Positions 7,649 through 14,786 of a stretch of DNA of 18,988 nucleotides are shown piece by piece. Every line of letters starts with the position of its first letter. Positions within the stretch are counted from its first letter, which is position 1. This DNA comes from Bacillota bacterium (GTDB lineage Bacteria; Bacillota; Clostridia; Acetivibrionales; DSM-1351), in the NCBI GenBank assembly GCA_023416275.1, contig JAEZIB010000086.1, forward strand, positions 1-18,988, read 5' to 3'. Below the pieces are notes generated by a model. That model had not been told where the DNA came from. It worked only from the letters and a program-made list of their open reading frames with translations, and searched no databases. The position numbers and the translations under genes are program-made.

Positions 7649-9415
7649 TTGTCTTTGTTTAAATTAGTTAGGTATTTAAAGCCATATTTAAAGCAAGTAA
7701 CTTTAGGACCTGCTTTCAAGCTGTTTGAAGCAATATTGGAGTTGCTTATACCATTGATGATGGCAAAGCTAATTGATAATGGAGTAAGAGCAAATAGTTC
7801 ATCGTACATCTATATGATGGGCGTAATAATGGTGATAACAGCAATAACAGGTGCTTGTTCAGCATTTGTTTGTCAATATTATGCATCAGTAGCATCGCAA
7901 GGCTTCGGAACTACAATGAGAAATTTGCTGTTTAAGAGAGTTCAAAGCTTTTCGTTAAATGAGATAGATAAAATTGGCGTACCTTCGTTAATAAACAGGA
8001 TAACAAGCGATGTTAATCAGCTGCAATTTGCTGTTGCTATGCTTATACGGCTTGTTGTAAGAGTTCCGTTTCTATGTATTGGCGGTTTAATTATGGCCAT
8101 GCTTATAAATTTGAAGCTTTCTTTGATATTGTTGGTGATAATGCCTATTTTCGTGGTTTTTATTTACTTTATAATGTCGCGTACAGTTCCCCTTTATAAA
8201 GCTGTGCAGAAAAAGCTGGACACACTTTCTGTTATAATTAGGGAAAATTTATCAGGAGTCAGAGTAATAAGGGCTTTTGCAAGACTGGACAAGGAAAGAA
8301 AGCGTTTTGTTAAAAGTAATAAGGAATACGCCGAGGCTTCCATTAGCGTTGGGCGGGTTTCTGCATTATTAAATCCTGTAACTTCTGTTGTTGTGAACCT
8401 TGGAATTGCTGCTATACTTTGGTTTGGAGGCATAGAGGTATATGAAGGAAGTATGACACAAGGAGAAGTAATAGCATATATAAACTATGTAAATATGATA
8501 TTGTCTGCTTTGATAGTTTTAGCAAACTTAGTGGTGACCTTTACAAAGGCAGCTGCCTCAGCAAATAGAGTAAATGAAATTCTTGGATTAGAGCCATCAA
8601 TTGTGGATAAAACTGAATTAACAAATATCACCACTACAGAAGAGTTAAAGTGCATCAAAAACGATGACATACCAATAATAGAATTCAGAAATGTAAGCTT
8701 TTCATATACTGAATCCTCAGAATATGCACTAAAAAATATTTCACTAGAGATTAATAAAGGTCAAAGGGTTGGAATTATTGGTTCAACCGGATCAGGAAAG
8801 TCAACACTAGTAAATTTAATTGTTCGATTTTATGATACAACAGAAGGCTCAGTGCATGTGAATGGAATAAATGTTCAAGACTATAAACAAAAGGAATTAA
8901 GAGATAAAATTGGCTTAGTACCTCAAAAGTCTGTTTTATTTTCAGGGACAATTGAGGACAACCTAAGATGGGGCAATGAGAAGGCATCTCAGGAAGAAAT
9001 TGAAGAAGCGGTAAGAATAGCCCAAGCCTATGAGTTTATAGTTAAAAAGGAAGAAGGCTTTAAAACAGTAATTTCTCAAGGTGGTACAAATCTTTCAGGC
9101 GGCCAGAAGCAAAGACTGGCAATTGCCCGTGCTATTGTAAAAAAGCCAGAAATATTGATTTTAGATGATAGTATAAGTGCATTAGATTATGCTACTGATG
9201 CGGCATTTAGAAAAATGCTTTCAGAGAAATTAAGTGATAAAACTATCATTATGGTTACTCAGAGGATATCAACCATTAAAAATGCCGATTTAATAGTTGT
9301 TTTAGATGATGGTGAAATTGTTGGTATAGGTAAAAATGATTATCTCCTTGAGAATTGTTTGGTATATCAGGAAATATATAGTTCCCAGGATGAAGAAAAG
9401 GAGGCTCAGAAATGA
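7649..9415 (+). CDS. ABC exporter half-transporter with degenerate ATP site (subunit 1)
   Basis: One half of a heterodimeric ABC exporter (multidrug/lipid type, similar in plan to TM287 or BmrC): an N-terminal six-helix membrane domain (about residues 1-310) fused to an ATP-binding domain. Walker A GSTGSGKST is at 378-386, the Q-loop PQKSVLFSG follows, and the signature LSGGQ is at 482-486. In Walker B the catalytic glutamate is replaced by aspartate (D506-D507), and the H-loop histidine is replaced by glutamine (Q538). Both changes mark the degenerate ATP site of the heterodimer class. The start is taken as TTG at 7649, with GGAGG at 7640-7644; another TTG six bases later would give a more usual spacing. 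The last four bases overlap the start of the partner gene, so the two are translationally coupled. The exported substrate cannot be inferred. Confidence 0.92.
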   Translation: MSLFKLVRYLKPYLKQVTLGPAFKLFEAILELLIPLMMAKLIDNGVRANSSSYIYMMGVIMVITAITGACSAFVCQYYASVASQGFGTTMRNLLFKRVQSFSLNEIDKIGVPSLINRITSDVNQLQFAVAMLIRLVVRVPFLCIGGLIMAMLINLKLSLILLVIMPIFVVFIYFIMSRTVPLYKAVQKKLDTLSVIIRENLSGVRVIRAFARLDKERKRFVKSNKEYAEASISVGRVSALLNPVTSVVVNLGIAAILWFGGIEVYEGSMTQGEVIAYINYVNMILSALIVLANLVVTFTKAAASANRVNEILGLEPSIVDKTELTNITTTEELKCIKNDDIPIIEFRNVSFSYTESSEYALKNISLEINKGQRVGIIGSTGSGKSTLVNLIVRFYDTTEGSVHVNGINVQDYKQKELRDKIGLVPQKSVLFSGTIEDNLRWGNEKASQEEIEEAVRIAQAYEFIVKKEEGFKTVISQGGTNLSGGQKQRLAIARAIVKKPEILILDDSISALDYATDAAFRKMLSEKLSDKTIIMVTQRISTIKNADLIVVLDDGEIVGIGKNDYLLENCLVYQEIYSSQDEEKEAQK

Positions 9416-11148
9416 AGAGTAGTATTATAAAACGCCTCCTAAAATATATAATAAAAAATAAGCTATATGTTATTGGAGCACTAGTTTGCGCAGCTTTTAG
9501 CAATATTCTCATGATTGTAGGCCCCTTCATTATTGGAAAGGGTGTAGACAATATTATTGATAGTGGAAATGTAAATTTTGAAAGAGTCAAGTATTATGCT
9601 TTAATTATAATTGGACTTTACTTAATTAGTGCTGCTTTTCAATGGAGTTTGCAGGTTTTTACCAGCAAATTGTCAAATAAAACTGTTGAAGATATTAGAA
9701 GCCATTTATTTGAACATGTTACAAAGATGCCACTAAAATTTTTTGATTCAAATCCTCATGGAGACATAATGGCTAGATTGACCGGTGATATTGATAATAT
9801 ATCCGAGGGTATTTTTCAATCTGTTACGCAGTTTATAACAGGAATTATATCAATAGTCGGTTCGCTGGTTTTTATGTTTATATTAAATCCTGTTATTACT
9901 CTTGTTGTAATTGTAATGACACCCATTACTTTTATCATTGCAGCATTTATAACTAGAAAATCATCAAAAATGTTTTCAGCTCAATCCAAGCTAAATGGCG
10001 AATTAAATGGATATATAGAGGAGATAATAGGCAATCAGAATGTGGTAAAGGCATTTAATTTTGAAGAATCTTCAATGAAGAGATTTGAAGAAATAAATAA
10101 AAAGTTGTATAATAGTGGTAGATGGGCACAATTTTATTCATCGCTTGTAAACCCTTCAACACGTTTAGTAAATAATATTACTTATGTTTTACTCGGAATG
10201 ACTGGTGGAATTGCGGCGTTAGCAGGTCATTTAAGCATAGGATATATTTCAAGCTTTTTGACATATTCCACATATTTTTCTCAGCCAATAAATAATATTA
10301 CAAGTGTAACCACACAGCTTCAATCAGCAATAGCTTCAGCAAAAAGGGTATTTGCTATAATGGATAGTGATACTGAAAAAGAGCAAGGCATAGATGATAT
10401 TGAGCTAAAGTACACAGAAGGTAATGTTTGTTTTGAGGATATAACTTTTTCCTATAATCCACAAATACCGTTAATTAAGAATTTCAGCCTGAAGGTTAAC
10501 AAAGGCTCAAGAATTGCTATTGTTGGACCAACTGGCGCAGGTAAAACAACTATGGTAAATCTTCTTATGCGTTTTTATGATGTAAATAGTGGGAATATAT
10601 ATATAGACGATATTAATATAAATAAACTATCAAAGGACAGCTTAAGAAAATCCTTTGGTATGGTATTGCAGGATACTTGGCTCTTTAAGGGTACTTTAAG
10701 AGAAAATATTGCATATGGAAAACCGGAAGCAACTACTGAAGAAATAATTAATGCTGCTAAAGCAGCAAATGCACACAATTTTATAAAGAGGCTTCCAAAG
10801 GGCTATGACACAGAACTTACAGAGGGCGGAGGTAATTTGTCTCAGGGTCAGAAGCAGCTAATTACAATTGCTAGAGTAATGCTAGTACTGCCATCTATGC
10901 TGATACTTGACGAAGCAACCAGCAGTGTGGACACTAGAACAGAACTAAATATTCAGAAAGCTTTTATCAGAATGATGGAGGGAAGAACCAGCTTTATCAT
11001 TGCACATAGGCTTTCAACTATTAGGGAGGCAGACTTAATATTGGTACTTAATAATGGACAGATTGTTGAGCAGGGAAATCATGAGCAGCTGCTAAAAAAA
11101 GGAGGCTTTTATTCAAACCTATATTATAGCCAATATGAAAATCAGTAA
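9412..11148 (+). CDS. ABC exporter half-transporter with canonical ATP site (subunit 2)
   Basis: The partner half-transporter (578 residues), with a membrane domain (about 1-310) followed by an ATP-binding domain. Walker A GPTGAGKTT is at 372-380, Walker B has the catalytic glutamate (D500, E501, in ILDEATSSVD) and the H-loop histidine is present (H532), so this subunit supplies the hydrolysing catalytic residues. Its signature is LSQGQ (476-480) instead of LSGGQ, as in TM288. In such pairs this altered signature faces the degenerate Walker B of the other subunit, so the two genes carry matching halves of one degenerate site. Its ATG overlaps the TGA of subunit 1 (ATGA at 9412-9415), with AAGGAGG just upstream. 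No clear terminator follows. Known relatives export drugs, peptides or lipids, but nothing here identifies the cargo. Confidence 0.93.
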   Translation: MKSSIIKRLLKYIIKNKLYVIGALVCAAFSNILMIVGPFIIGKGVDNIIDSGNVNFERVKYYALIIIGLYLISAAFQWSLQVFTSKLSNKTVEDIRSHLFEHVTKMPLKFFDSNPHGDIMARLTGDIDNISEGIFQSVTQFITGIISIVGSLVFMFILNPVITLVVIVMTPITFIIAAFITRKSSKMFSAQSKLNGELNGYIEEIIGNQNVVKAFNFEESSMKRFEEINKKLYNSGRWAQFYSSLVNPSTRLVNNITYVLLGMTGGIAALAGHLSIGYISSFLTYSTYFSQPINNITSVTTQLQSAIASAKRVFAIMDSDTEKEQGIDDIELKYTEGNVCFEDITFSYNPQIPLIKNFSLKVNKGSRIAIVGPTGAGKTTMVNLLMRFYDVNSGNIYIDDININKLSKDSLRKSFGMVLQDTWLFKGTLRENIAYGKPEATTEEIINAAKAANAHNFIKRLPKGYDTELTEGGGNLSQGQKQLITIARVMLVLPSMLILDEATSSVDTRTELNIQKAFIRMMEGRTSFIIAHRLSTIREADLILVLNNGQIVEQGNHEQLLKKGGFYSNLYYSQYENQ

Positions 11149-11158
11149 TTAGTAATAA

Positions 11159-11179
11159 TTTTATGTGAGAAAGTTTAGT
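11159..11179. repeat. Solo copy of the element A end
   Basis: These 21 bases match 7089-7109, the right terminal repeat of element A, at 19 positions (shared core GAAAGTT). No partner inverted repeat is seen nearby, so it is a remnant or a chance match. Confidence 0.35.
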
Positions 11180-11200
11180 TAAGTAATTTATATAAACATA

Positions 11201-11229
11201 TTGCAGATAAGATTAGTTCATAGTAAAAT
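11201..11229 (+). promoter_or_regulatory. Possible promoter of the coiled-coil protein gene
   Basis: TTGCAG (11201-11206) and TAAAAT (11224-11229) are 17 bases apart, ahead of the ribosome binding site at 11243. The match is moderate. Confidence 0.3.
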
Positions 11230-11254
11230 ATATCAAATTAATGGTGGTGATTTT

Positions 11255-12052
11255 ATGGATAAATTATTAGAGGAATTTAAAGCACAAAAAAGACTACTTG
11301 TAGAAGCACTAGTTGAAAAGGATCATATGCAAACTTATGAATCTTCTGTGCTAAAAAATGATTTTGTACTTAAGCTAGGTGAACCTCGGTATGAACTTCA
11401 CAAGCTTGAGCTGACTATTGCAAGGGCAAAGCTAAAGCTTGATATGATGCAGGCTTGCATCAAGTTTAAAGTACCCATTGATACCGATAATATTGACAGG
11501 CAGCTTGAAAAGGAATTTGAAAGGCATAATAATGTGCTGAGAAATATGAAAAAGGAAATAGAAAGTGTACACAATACAAGTGATGGCGAGGACAAAAAAA
11601 TACAGAATATGCATGAATTAAAAGAATTGTATTTTTCAATTGCATGTTATATTCACCCTGAACTAGTTGATATCTCAGATAAGAACATCAAAAGGGTATG
11701 GAAGGCAACAAAAAAGGCATATGAAAATGGTGATACAGAAAAGTTAAAAAGATTACAAATAAAAGTTCAAAGTGAATTCAAGGATGCTGTATTAAACATA
11801 GACTCGCAGGATATTGACCTTGAAAACACTGTTCTTTCGATGAGAACAAAGAGAAAACTGGTGGTTTCAGAAATTGAAAGCCTTAAAAAACAATTTCCAT
11901 TTACAGAAGAAAAAATGCTGAAGGATGAAACGGCCGTTAATAAATTTAAAAAGGAAATAGATGTAGACATAAAGATGGCTAGCGAGGTGCTTGATAAGCT
12001 TGAAAAGCAGATATTAGAAAAGCTGCCAGCACCGAGCAAATATATCAACTAA
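11255..12052 (+). CDS. Uncharacterised coiled-coil protein with J-domain-like segment
   Basis: I do not recognise a named family. The 265-residue product is very rich in Lys, Glu and Leu and reads as mostly helical with likely coiled coils at about 45-108 and 195-258. It has no signal peptide or membrane segment, so it is probably cytoplasmic. Residues 120-170 resemble a J-domain helix-loop-helix: LKELYFSIACYIHPE followed by a segment ending AYENGDTEKLKRL. The DnaJ HPD triad appears as HPE (134-136), so DnaK stimulation is doubtful. Related J-like proteins with 'AYENGD' occur in clostridia to my knowledge, but I could not check this. The start is ATG 11255, with GGTGGTGA four bases upstream; the in-frame TTG at 11201 lies inside the putative promoter. 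It follows the ABC pair by 106 bases and is followed by a strong terminator. Confidence 0.75.
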   Translation: MDKLLEEFKAQKRLLVEALVEKDHMQTYESSVLKNDFVLKLGEPRYELHKLELTIARAKLKLDMMQACIKFKVPIDTDNIDRQLEKEFERHNNVLRNMKKEIESVHNTSDGEDKKIQNMHELKELYFSIACYIHPELVDISDKNIKRVWKATKKAYENGDTEKLKRLQIKVQSEFKDAVLNIDSQDIDLENTVLSMRTKRKLVVSEIESLKKQFPFTEEKMLKDETAVNKFKKEIDVDIKMASEVLDKLEKQILEKLPAPSKYIN

Positions 12053-12059
12053 AACTGAT

Positions 12060-12105
12060 GAAATCTTAAAAAATGCTTAGTCATAACAGCACTTTTTAAG
12101 ATTTC
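12060..12105. terminator. Probably bidirectional terminator between convergent genes
   Basis: An 18-bp stem (12060-12077 with 12088-12105, one A-C mismatch) encloses a ten-base loop. It sits between the converging coiled-coil gene and rlmI. The stem contains T-runs in both directions, so it probably serves both. Confidence 0.75.
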
Positions 12106-12148
12106 TTGGTTTTGTATTTAAATTAATGTTTGTTCAAATTAATAAAAT

Positions 12149-13318
12149 CTAAACTACCTGTAAAATAGCACATTTCAGATATTCAGTCTCAGGAGAAGCA
12201 AGCAAGACTGGGTGATCTTTTGCCTGTGCTCTATATTCAACAACACGTACCTTCTTTTTTGCATCAGCTGCTGCATCATATAAAATATCCATAAACAGAT
12301 TGGAATCAACATGCTGGGAGCATGAACAGGTAATTAGGTAGCCTCCACTGTTAATAATTTTCATTGCACGTAAATTTATTTCCTTGTAACCTCTGATTGC
12401 ACCCTGTACAGCATTTTTTGTTTTTGTAAAAGCAGGAGGGTCAAGAATAATTGTGTCAAAAGTCTCATTGTTATCATAGTATTCACGTAAAATATCAAAA
12501 GTGTTGGCAGCCTGAAATTTAACTACAGCATCTAAACCGTTAATTTCAGCATTTTTTGTAGCACATTTTACAGCATGCTCAGATATGTCTATTCCTAATA
12601 CGCTCTTAGCTCCATATAACCCTGCATGAAGTGCAAATGAGCCAGTATGTGTAAAACAATCCAAAACCTTTACATTCTTTACAAAAGGAGCAATAGCGGC
12701 TCTATTTTCTTTTTGATCCAGAAAGAAACCTGTTTTTTGACCATTTTCCACGTCAACTAAAAACTTAACTCCGTTTTCAGTCATTTCAACAAGAGTATCA
12801 AAAGATCCTTTAATAAAGCCCTTTTGCATTTCTAAGCCCTCAAGCAGCCTTACAGGAACATCATTTCTTTCATAAATGCCTCTTGGCTTTATTATGTCAT
12901 CAAGTATATTGACAATATCATTTTTAAATTTATCTATTCCAAGTGCAAGAGTTTGAACAACTAATATATCTGAAAATTTATCTACAACAAGAGCAGGCAA
13001 AAAATCAGATTCTGCAAAAATTACGCGACAGCTGTTAATGTCAGCAACTTGCTTTCTATAATTCCAAGCAGCATTTATTCGATTAAATAAAAACTCGTAG
13101 TTGATTTCTTCGTGCTCGTATGTCAAGATTCGTATTGTTATCTGGGATTTAGGGTTGTAAAACCCTCGTCCGAGAAATTTATTCTTGCTGCTATAAACAT
13201 CCACGATATCACCTGGTTCAATATCTGAATCTATATGAGAAATATCACTTTTAAAAATCCAGGGATGTCCATATTCTGTTCTGCTTTCTTTTCCTTTAAC
13301 TATAAAGGCTTTAGCCAT
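12149..13318 (-). CDS. rlmI: 23S rRNA (cytosine-C5) methyltransferase, RlmI type
   Basis: A class I SAM-dependent RNA methyltransferase of the RlmI/YccW family, which in E. coli makes m5C1962 in 23S rRNA. The 389 residues match the family length (about 396). An N-terminal PUA domain (residues 2-75, with GHPWIFKSDI) binds RNA. It is followed by the linker motif QKTGFFLDQ (194-202), SAM motif I VLDCFTHTGSFALHAG (218-233), the DPPAF motif (293-297) and TCSCS (330-334), whose cysteine would be the catalytic nucleophile. It starts one base after the stop of the ynzC-like gene, with AAAGGA about eight bases upstream of its ATG, so the two form an operon. The exact target base in this organism is inferred from the family only. 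Confidence 0.9.
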   Translation of the reverse strand: MAKAFIVKGKESRTEYGHPWIFKSDISHIDSDIEPGDIVDVYSSKNKFLGRGFYNPKSQITIRILTYEHEEINYEFLFNRINAAWNYRKQVADINSCRVIFAESDFLPALVVDKFSDILVVQTLALGIDKFKNDIVNILDDIIKPRGIYERNDVPVRLLEGLEMQKGFIKGSFDTLVEMTENGVKFLVDVENGQKTGFFLDQKENRAAIAPFVKNVKVLDCFTHTGSFALHAGLYGAKSVLGIDISEHAVKCATKNAEINGLDAVVKFQAANTFDILREYYDNNETFDTIILDPPAFTKTKNAVQGAIRGYKEINLRAMKIINSGGYLITCSCSQHVDSNLFMDILYDAAADAKKKVRVVEYRAQAKDHPVLLASPETEYLKCAILQVV

Positions 13319-13319
13319 A

Positions 13320-13523
13320 TTAATTATCCTTTCTTAAGCTTCTTCTATTTCCTTGTTGGTCAACTATAATAGTATTATCCAAGGTTGCTTTTAGATTTGA
13401 TCTGAAAGCTGCAATATATTCTTTTCTAAGTGCATCTCTTTCAGTTAACTCTGAGCTTGTAAGTGTATCGGTTTTAGCTTTTTTAGCTAATTGGTTCAGC
13501 CGATCAATTTTGCTTTTTTCCAT
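13320..13523 (-). CDS. DUF896 (YnzC family) small protein
   Basis: A 67-residue protein of the DUF896/UPF0291 family, short helical proteins common in Bacillota. The recognisable pattern is KIDRLNQLAKKAK, then LTxxELxERDxLRxEY and an RxNLKxTLDNTxIVD segment before a basic tail. The B. subtilis member YnzC lies in the SOS operon with yneA, but no yneA-like gene is seen here. The function is not established. It is the first gene of a two-gene minus-strand operon with rlmI (one-base gap). The ribosome binding site before its ATG is weak. Confidence 0.88.
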   Translation of the reverse strand: MEKSKIDRLNQLAKKAKTDTLTSSELTERDALRKEYIAAFRSNLKATLDNTIIVDQQGNRRSLRKDN

Positions 13524-13549
13524 AAAAACCCACGTCCTATCCTATTTAA

Positions 13550-13555
13550 ATTATA
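13550..13555 (-). promoter_or_regulatory. -10 box of the ynzC-rlmI operon
   Basis: Read on the minus strand this is TATAAT, 26 bases upstream of the start codon. No good -35 is present; its expected position lies inside the palindrome at 13570-13602, the same arrangement as at the ABC exporter promoter. Confidence 0.4.
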
Positions 13556-13569
13556 ACGCCTAGATTTAA

Positions 13570-13602
13570 AATGAAATTTTTCGATTGTAGAAAAATTTCA
13601 TT
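13570..13602. promoter_or_regulatory. Perfect 13-bp palindrome at the ynzC promoter
   Basis: AATGAAATTTTTC (13570-13582) and GAAAAATTTCATT (13590-13602) are exact inverted repeats around a seven-base loop. On the minus strand the right part continues as CATTTTAAAT, the same ten bases found in the ABC promoter palindrome. Operator or structured repeat end; no T-run suggests a terminator. Confidence 0.45.
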
Positions 13603-13618
13603 ACATCAGCGGCGTTTC

Positions 13619-13703
13619 ATCGAGGCGGGAGATATTCTCACCGCCTTATAACCAAAGAGGTACCCTCCACTTATAGAAGTGGGGTACATTTTCTTGCCTC
13701 GAT
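13619..13703. repeat. Branched hairpin structure upstream of ynzC
   Basis: ATCGAGGC (13619-13626) can pair with GCCTCGAT (13696-13703) and would enclose two further stems. One is a 9-bp stem, 13624-13632 with 13636-13645. The other is an 11-bp stem with a two-base bulge, 13660-13672 with 13677-13687. The outer stem and the first inner stem share three bases (GGC) and compete for them. No protein is encoded here. Confidence 0.5.
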
Positions 13704-13808
13704 ATTTACGATATACAGTCGAATACTAACACACTAACTGTTACTATTCAGCCTTTGACAATAAAATATACAGAATATACTTTAATAAACTTATAATAAA
13801 TATTGTAG

Positions 13809-13931
13809 GTGTTCAAACTAATCAATGGACAGTTGGGTTAGAAACAAATTGTATGAATTAATTGATGAGACGTATCATAACTAATTCTGTCAATTATTTT
13901 GACAACAAACCATTGAGAAGTTTGAGCGCAC
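13809..13931. repeat. MITE-like element B, related to element A
   Basis: The 123 bases fold onto themselves. The left end GTGTTCAAACTAATCAATGG (from 13809) matches the reverse complement of the right end (13910-13931) imperfectly, and the centre GAATTAATTGATGA (13855-13868) pairs with 13875-13887. Left and right parts match element A (ATCAATGGACAGTTGGGTTA at left; ATTATTTTGACAACAAACC at right), but the hairpin insert of A is missing. No coding capacity. Confidence 0.6.
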
Positions 13932-14004
13932 ATAGACTAAGTTAATTTTAAGAGGCTAATAGTAACCACTAACAAACTAATTTATTATATCAGAAATAAT
14001 GTCC

Positions 14005-14033
14005 TTTAAAAAGTAGTTTAATTATGCTATTAT
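14005..14033 (+). promoter_or_regulatory. Possible promoter of cheW
   Basis: TTTAAA (14005-14010) and TATTAT (14028-14033) are 17 bases apart, about 60 bases before the start codon. A SigD/sigma-28 flagellar promoter is not apparent. Confidence 0.35.
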
Positions 14034-14092
14034 GTAATTATGCGATTGGGATAAAATATTATTAAATGTACAATTATTGGGGGGATTCAAGA

Positions 14093-14563
14093 ATGGCAGA
14101 CATACAGGTTGTTATATTTAATTTGAAAAATGAGTTGTGTAGTGTAGATACATCAATTGTTTATAAAATTGAAAAATATAGTGATGTTTCACTTGTTCCA
14201 CAGATGCCAGACTATATTAAAGGCATATATAATCTTAGAGGTAGAGTTGTTCCAATTGTAGATTTGAATAAGAGATTTAATATGGGCGATTCAGATATAA
14301 CTAGTAAAACAAAGCTTATTATTACTGAAAAGGATAACCAGTTGTTTGGATTTTTGGTGGATAATGTTCTTGAAATAATAAATCTTAATGAGAATTCAAT
14401 TGACAAGTCAGAAGCAGTTTTACATGTAAATAATAATAAATATATAACGGGGATAGGGAAGAAGGATGACAAGCTGTTCTCAATTATTGATTTAAATGCA
14501 ATTTTAAATACACATGAAGTAAAAGAAGTATTATCTAATGATGCATTTTTAGACAATAAATAA
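14093..14563 (+). CDS. CheW-like chemotaxis coupling protein
   Basis: A 156-residue protein made of a single CheW domain, the adaptor that links chemoreceptors to the histidine kinase CheA. The typical core GIYNLRGRVVPIVDLN lies at about residues 44-59, and the second half of the domain (LIITEKDNQLFGFLVDNVLEI) is complete. The start is ATG 14093, with GGGGGGA at 14079-14085; the in-frame ATG at 14066 lies upstream of that site. No receptor, cheA or flagellar gene lies in the window, so it is a stand-alone copy under its own promoter. It may couple a particular receptor or serve a non-motility signalling array. Confidence 0.88.
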   Translation: MADIQVVIFNLKNELCSVDTSIVYKIEKYSDVSLVPQMPDYIKGIYNLRGRVVPIVDLNKRFNMGDSDITSKTKLIITEKDNQLFGFLVDNVLEIINLNENSIDKSEAVLHVNNNKYITGIGKKDDKLFSIIDLNAILNTHEVKEVLSNDAFLDNK

Positions 14564-14567
14564 TATA

Positions 14568-14600
14568 CTGGCTTTTTGCCAGAAAACGATACTATGTCGG
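14568..14600. repeat. Short hairpin and copy of the element A core behind cheW
   Basis: CTGGC (14568-14572) and GCCAG (14578-14582) form a small stem around TTTTT. The stretch from TTTTTGCC (14573-14580) to CGATACTATGTCGG (14587-14600) repeats 6933-6961 with only a few differences. Confidence 0.5.
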
Positions 14601-14610
14601 GTACAGTTTT

Positions 14611-14658
14611 GATGTGTGTAGCATAAGATGTGTGTAGCATAAGATGTGTGTAGCATAA
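14611..14658. repeat. Tandem repeat, three exact copies of 16 bp
   Basis: GATGTGTGTAGCATAA occurs three times without gaps or mismatches (14611-14626, 14627-14642, 14643-14658). It directly follows the element A core sequence. There are no spacers, so it is not a CRISPR array. Confidence 0.95.
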
Positions 14659-14700
14659 AAAGAACGTATACTTTACAAAGAAATTATTTTTGCTAATTTT

Positions 14701-14735
14701 AAAGGCTGTGCTTCCTAAAGAACGCACAGCCTTTT
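14701..14735. terminator. Terminator hairpin between cheW and ychF
   Basis: AAAGGCTGTGC (14701-14711) pairs exactly with GCACAGCCTTT (14724-14734), followed by one more T. It ends cheW transcription and, lying 52 bases after the ychF stop on the other strand, may serve both. Confidence 0.75.
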
Positions 14736-14786
14736 ACATGTATTTTGAATATAATTCCAGATTTTATTATTAAAAATTAGTATAAA

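Larger units (their letters stand above)
13704..14092. other. Gene-free stretch before cheW
   Basis: The stretch holds a TTGACA (13755-13760) with TATACT (13776-13781) at a short 15-base spacing, the repeat at 13809-13931 and the proposed cheW promoter. No small gene with a ribosome binding site is seen. Confidence 0.6.

Noticed and set aside
13619..13703. Known riboswitch upstream of ynzC
   Set aside because: The structure lies upstream of the only visible -10 box, so it would not be in the mRNA leader, and I cannot match it to any riboswitch class by its conserved bases.
14611..14658. Three 16-bp repeats as a CRISPR array
   Set aside because: The copies are directly adjacent without spacers, and no cas gene is near.
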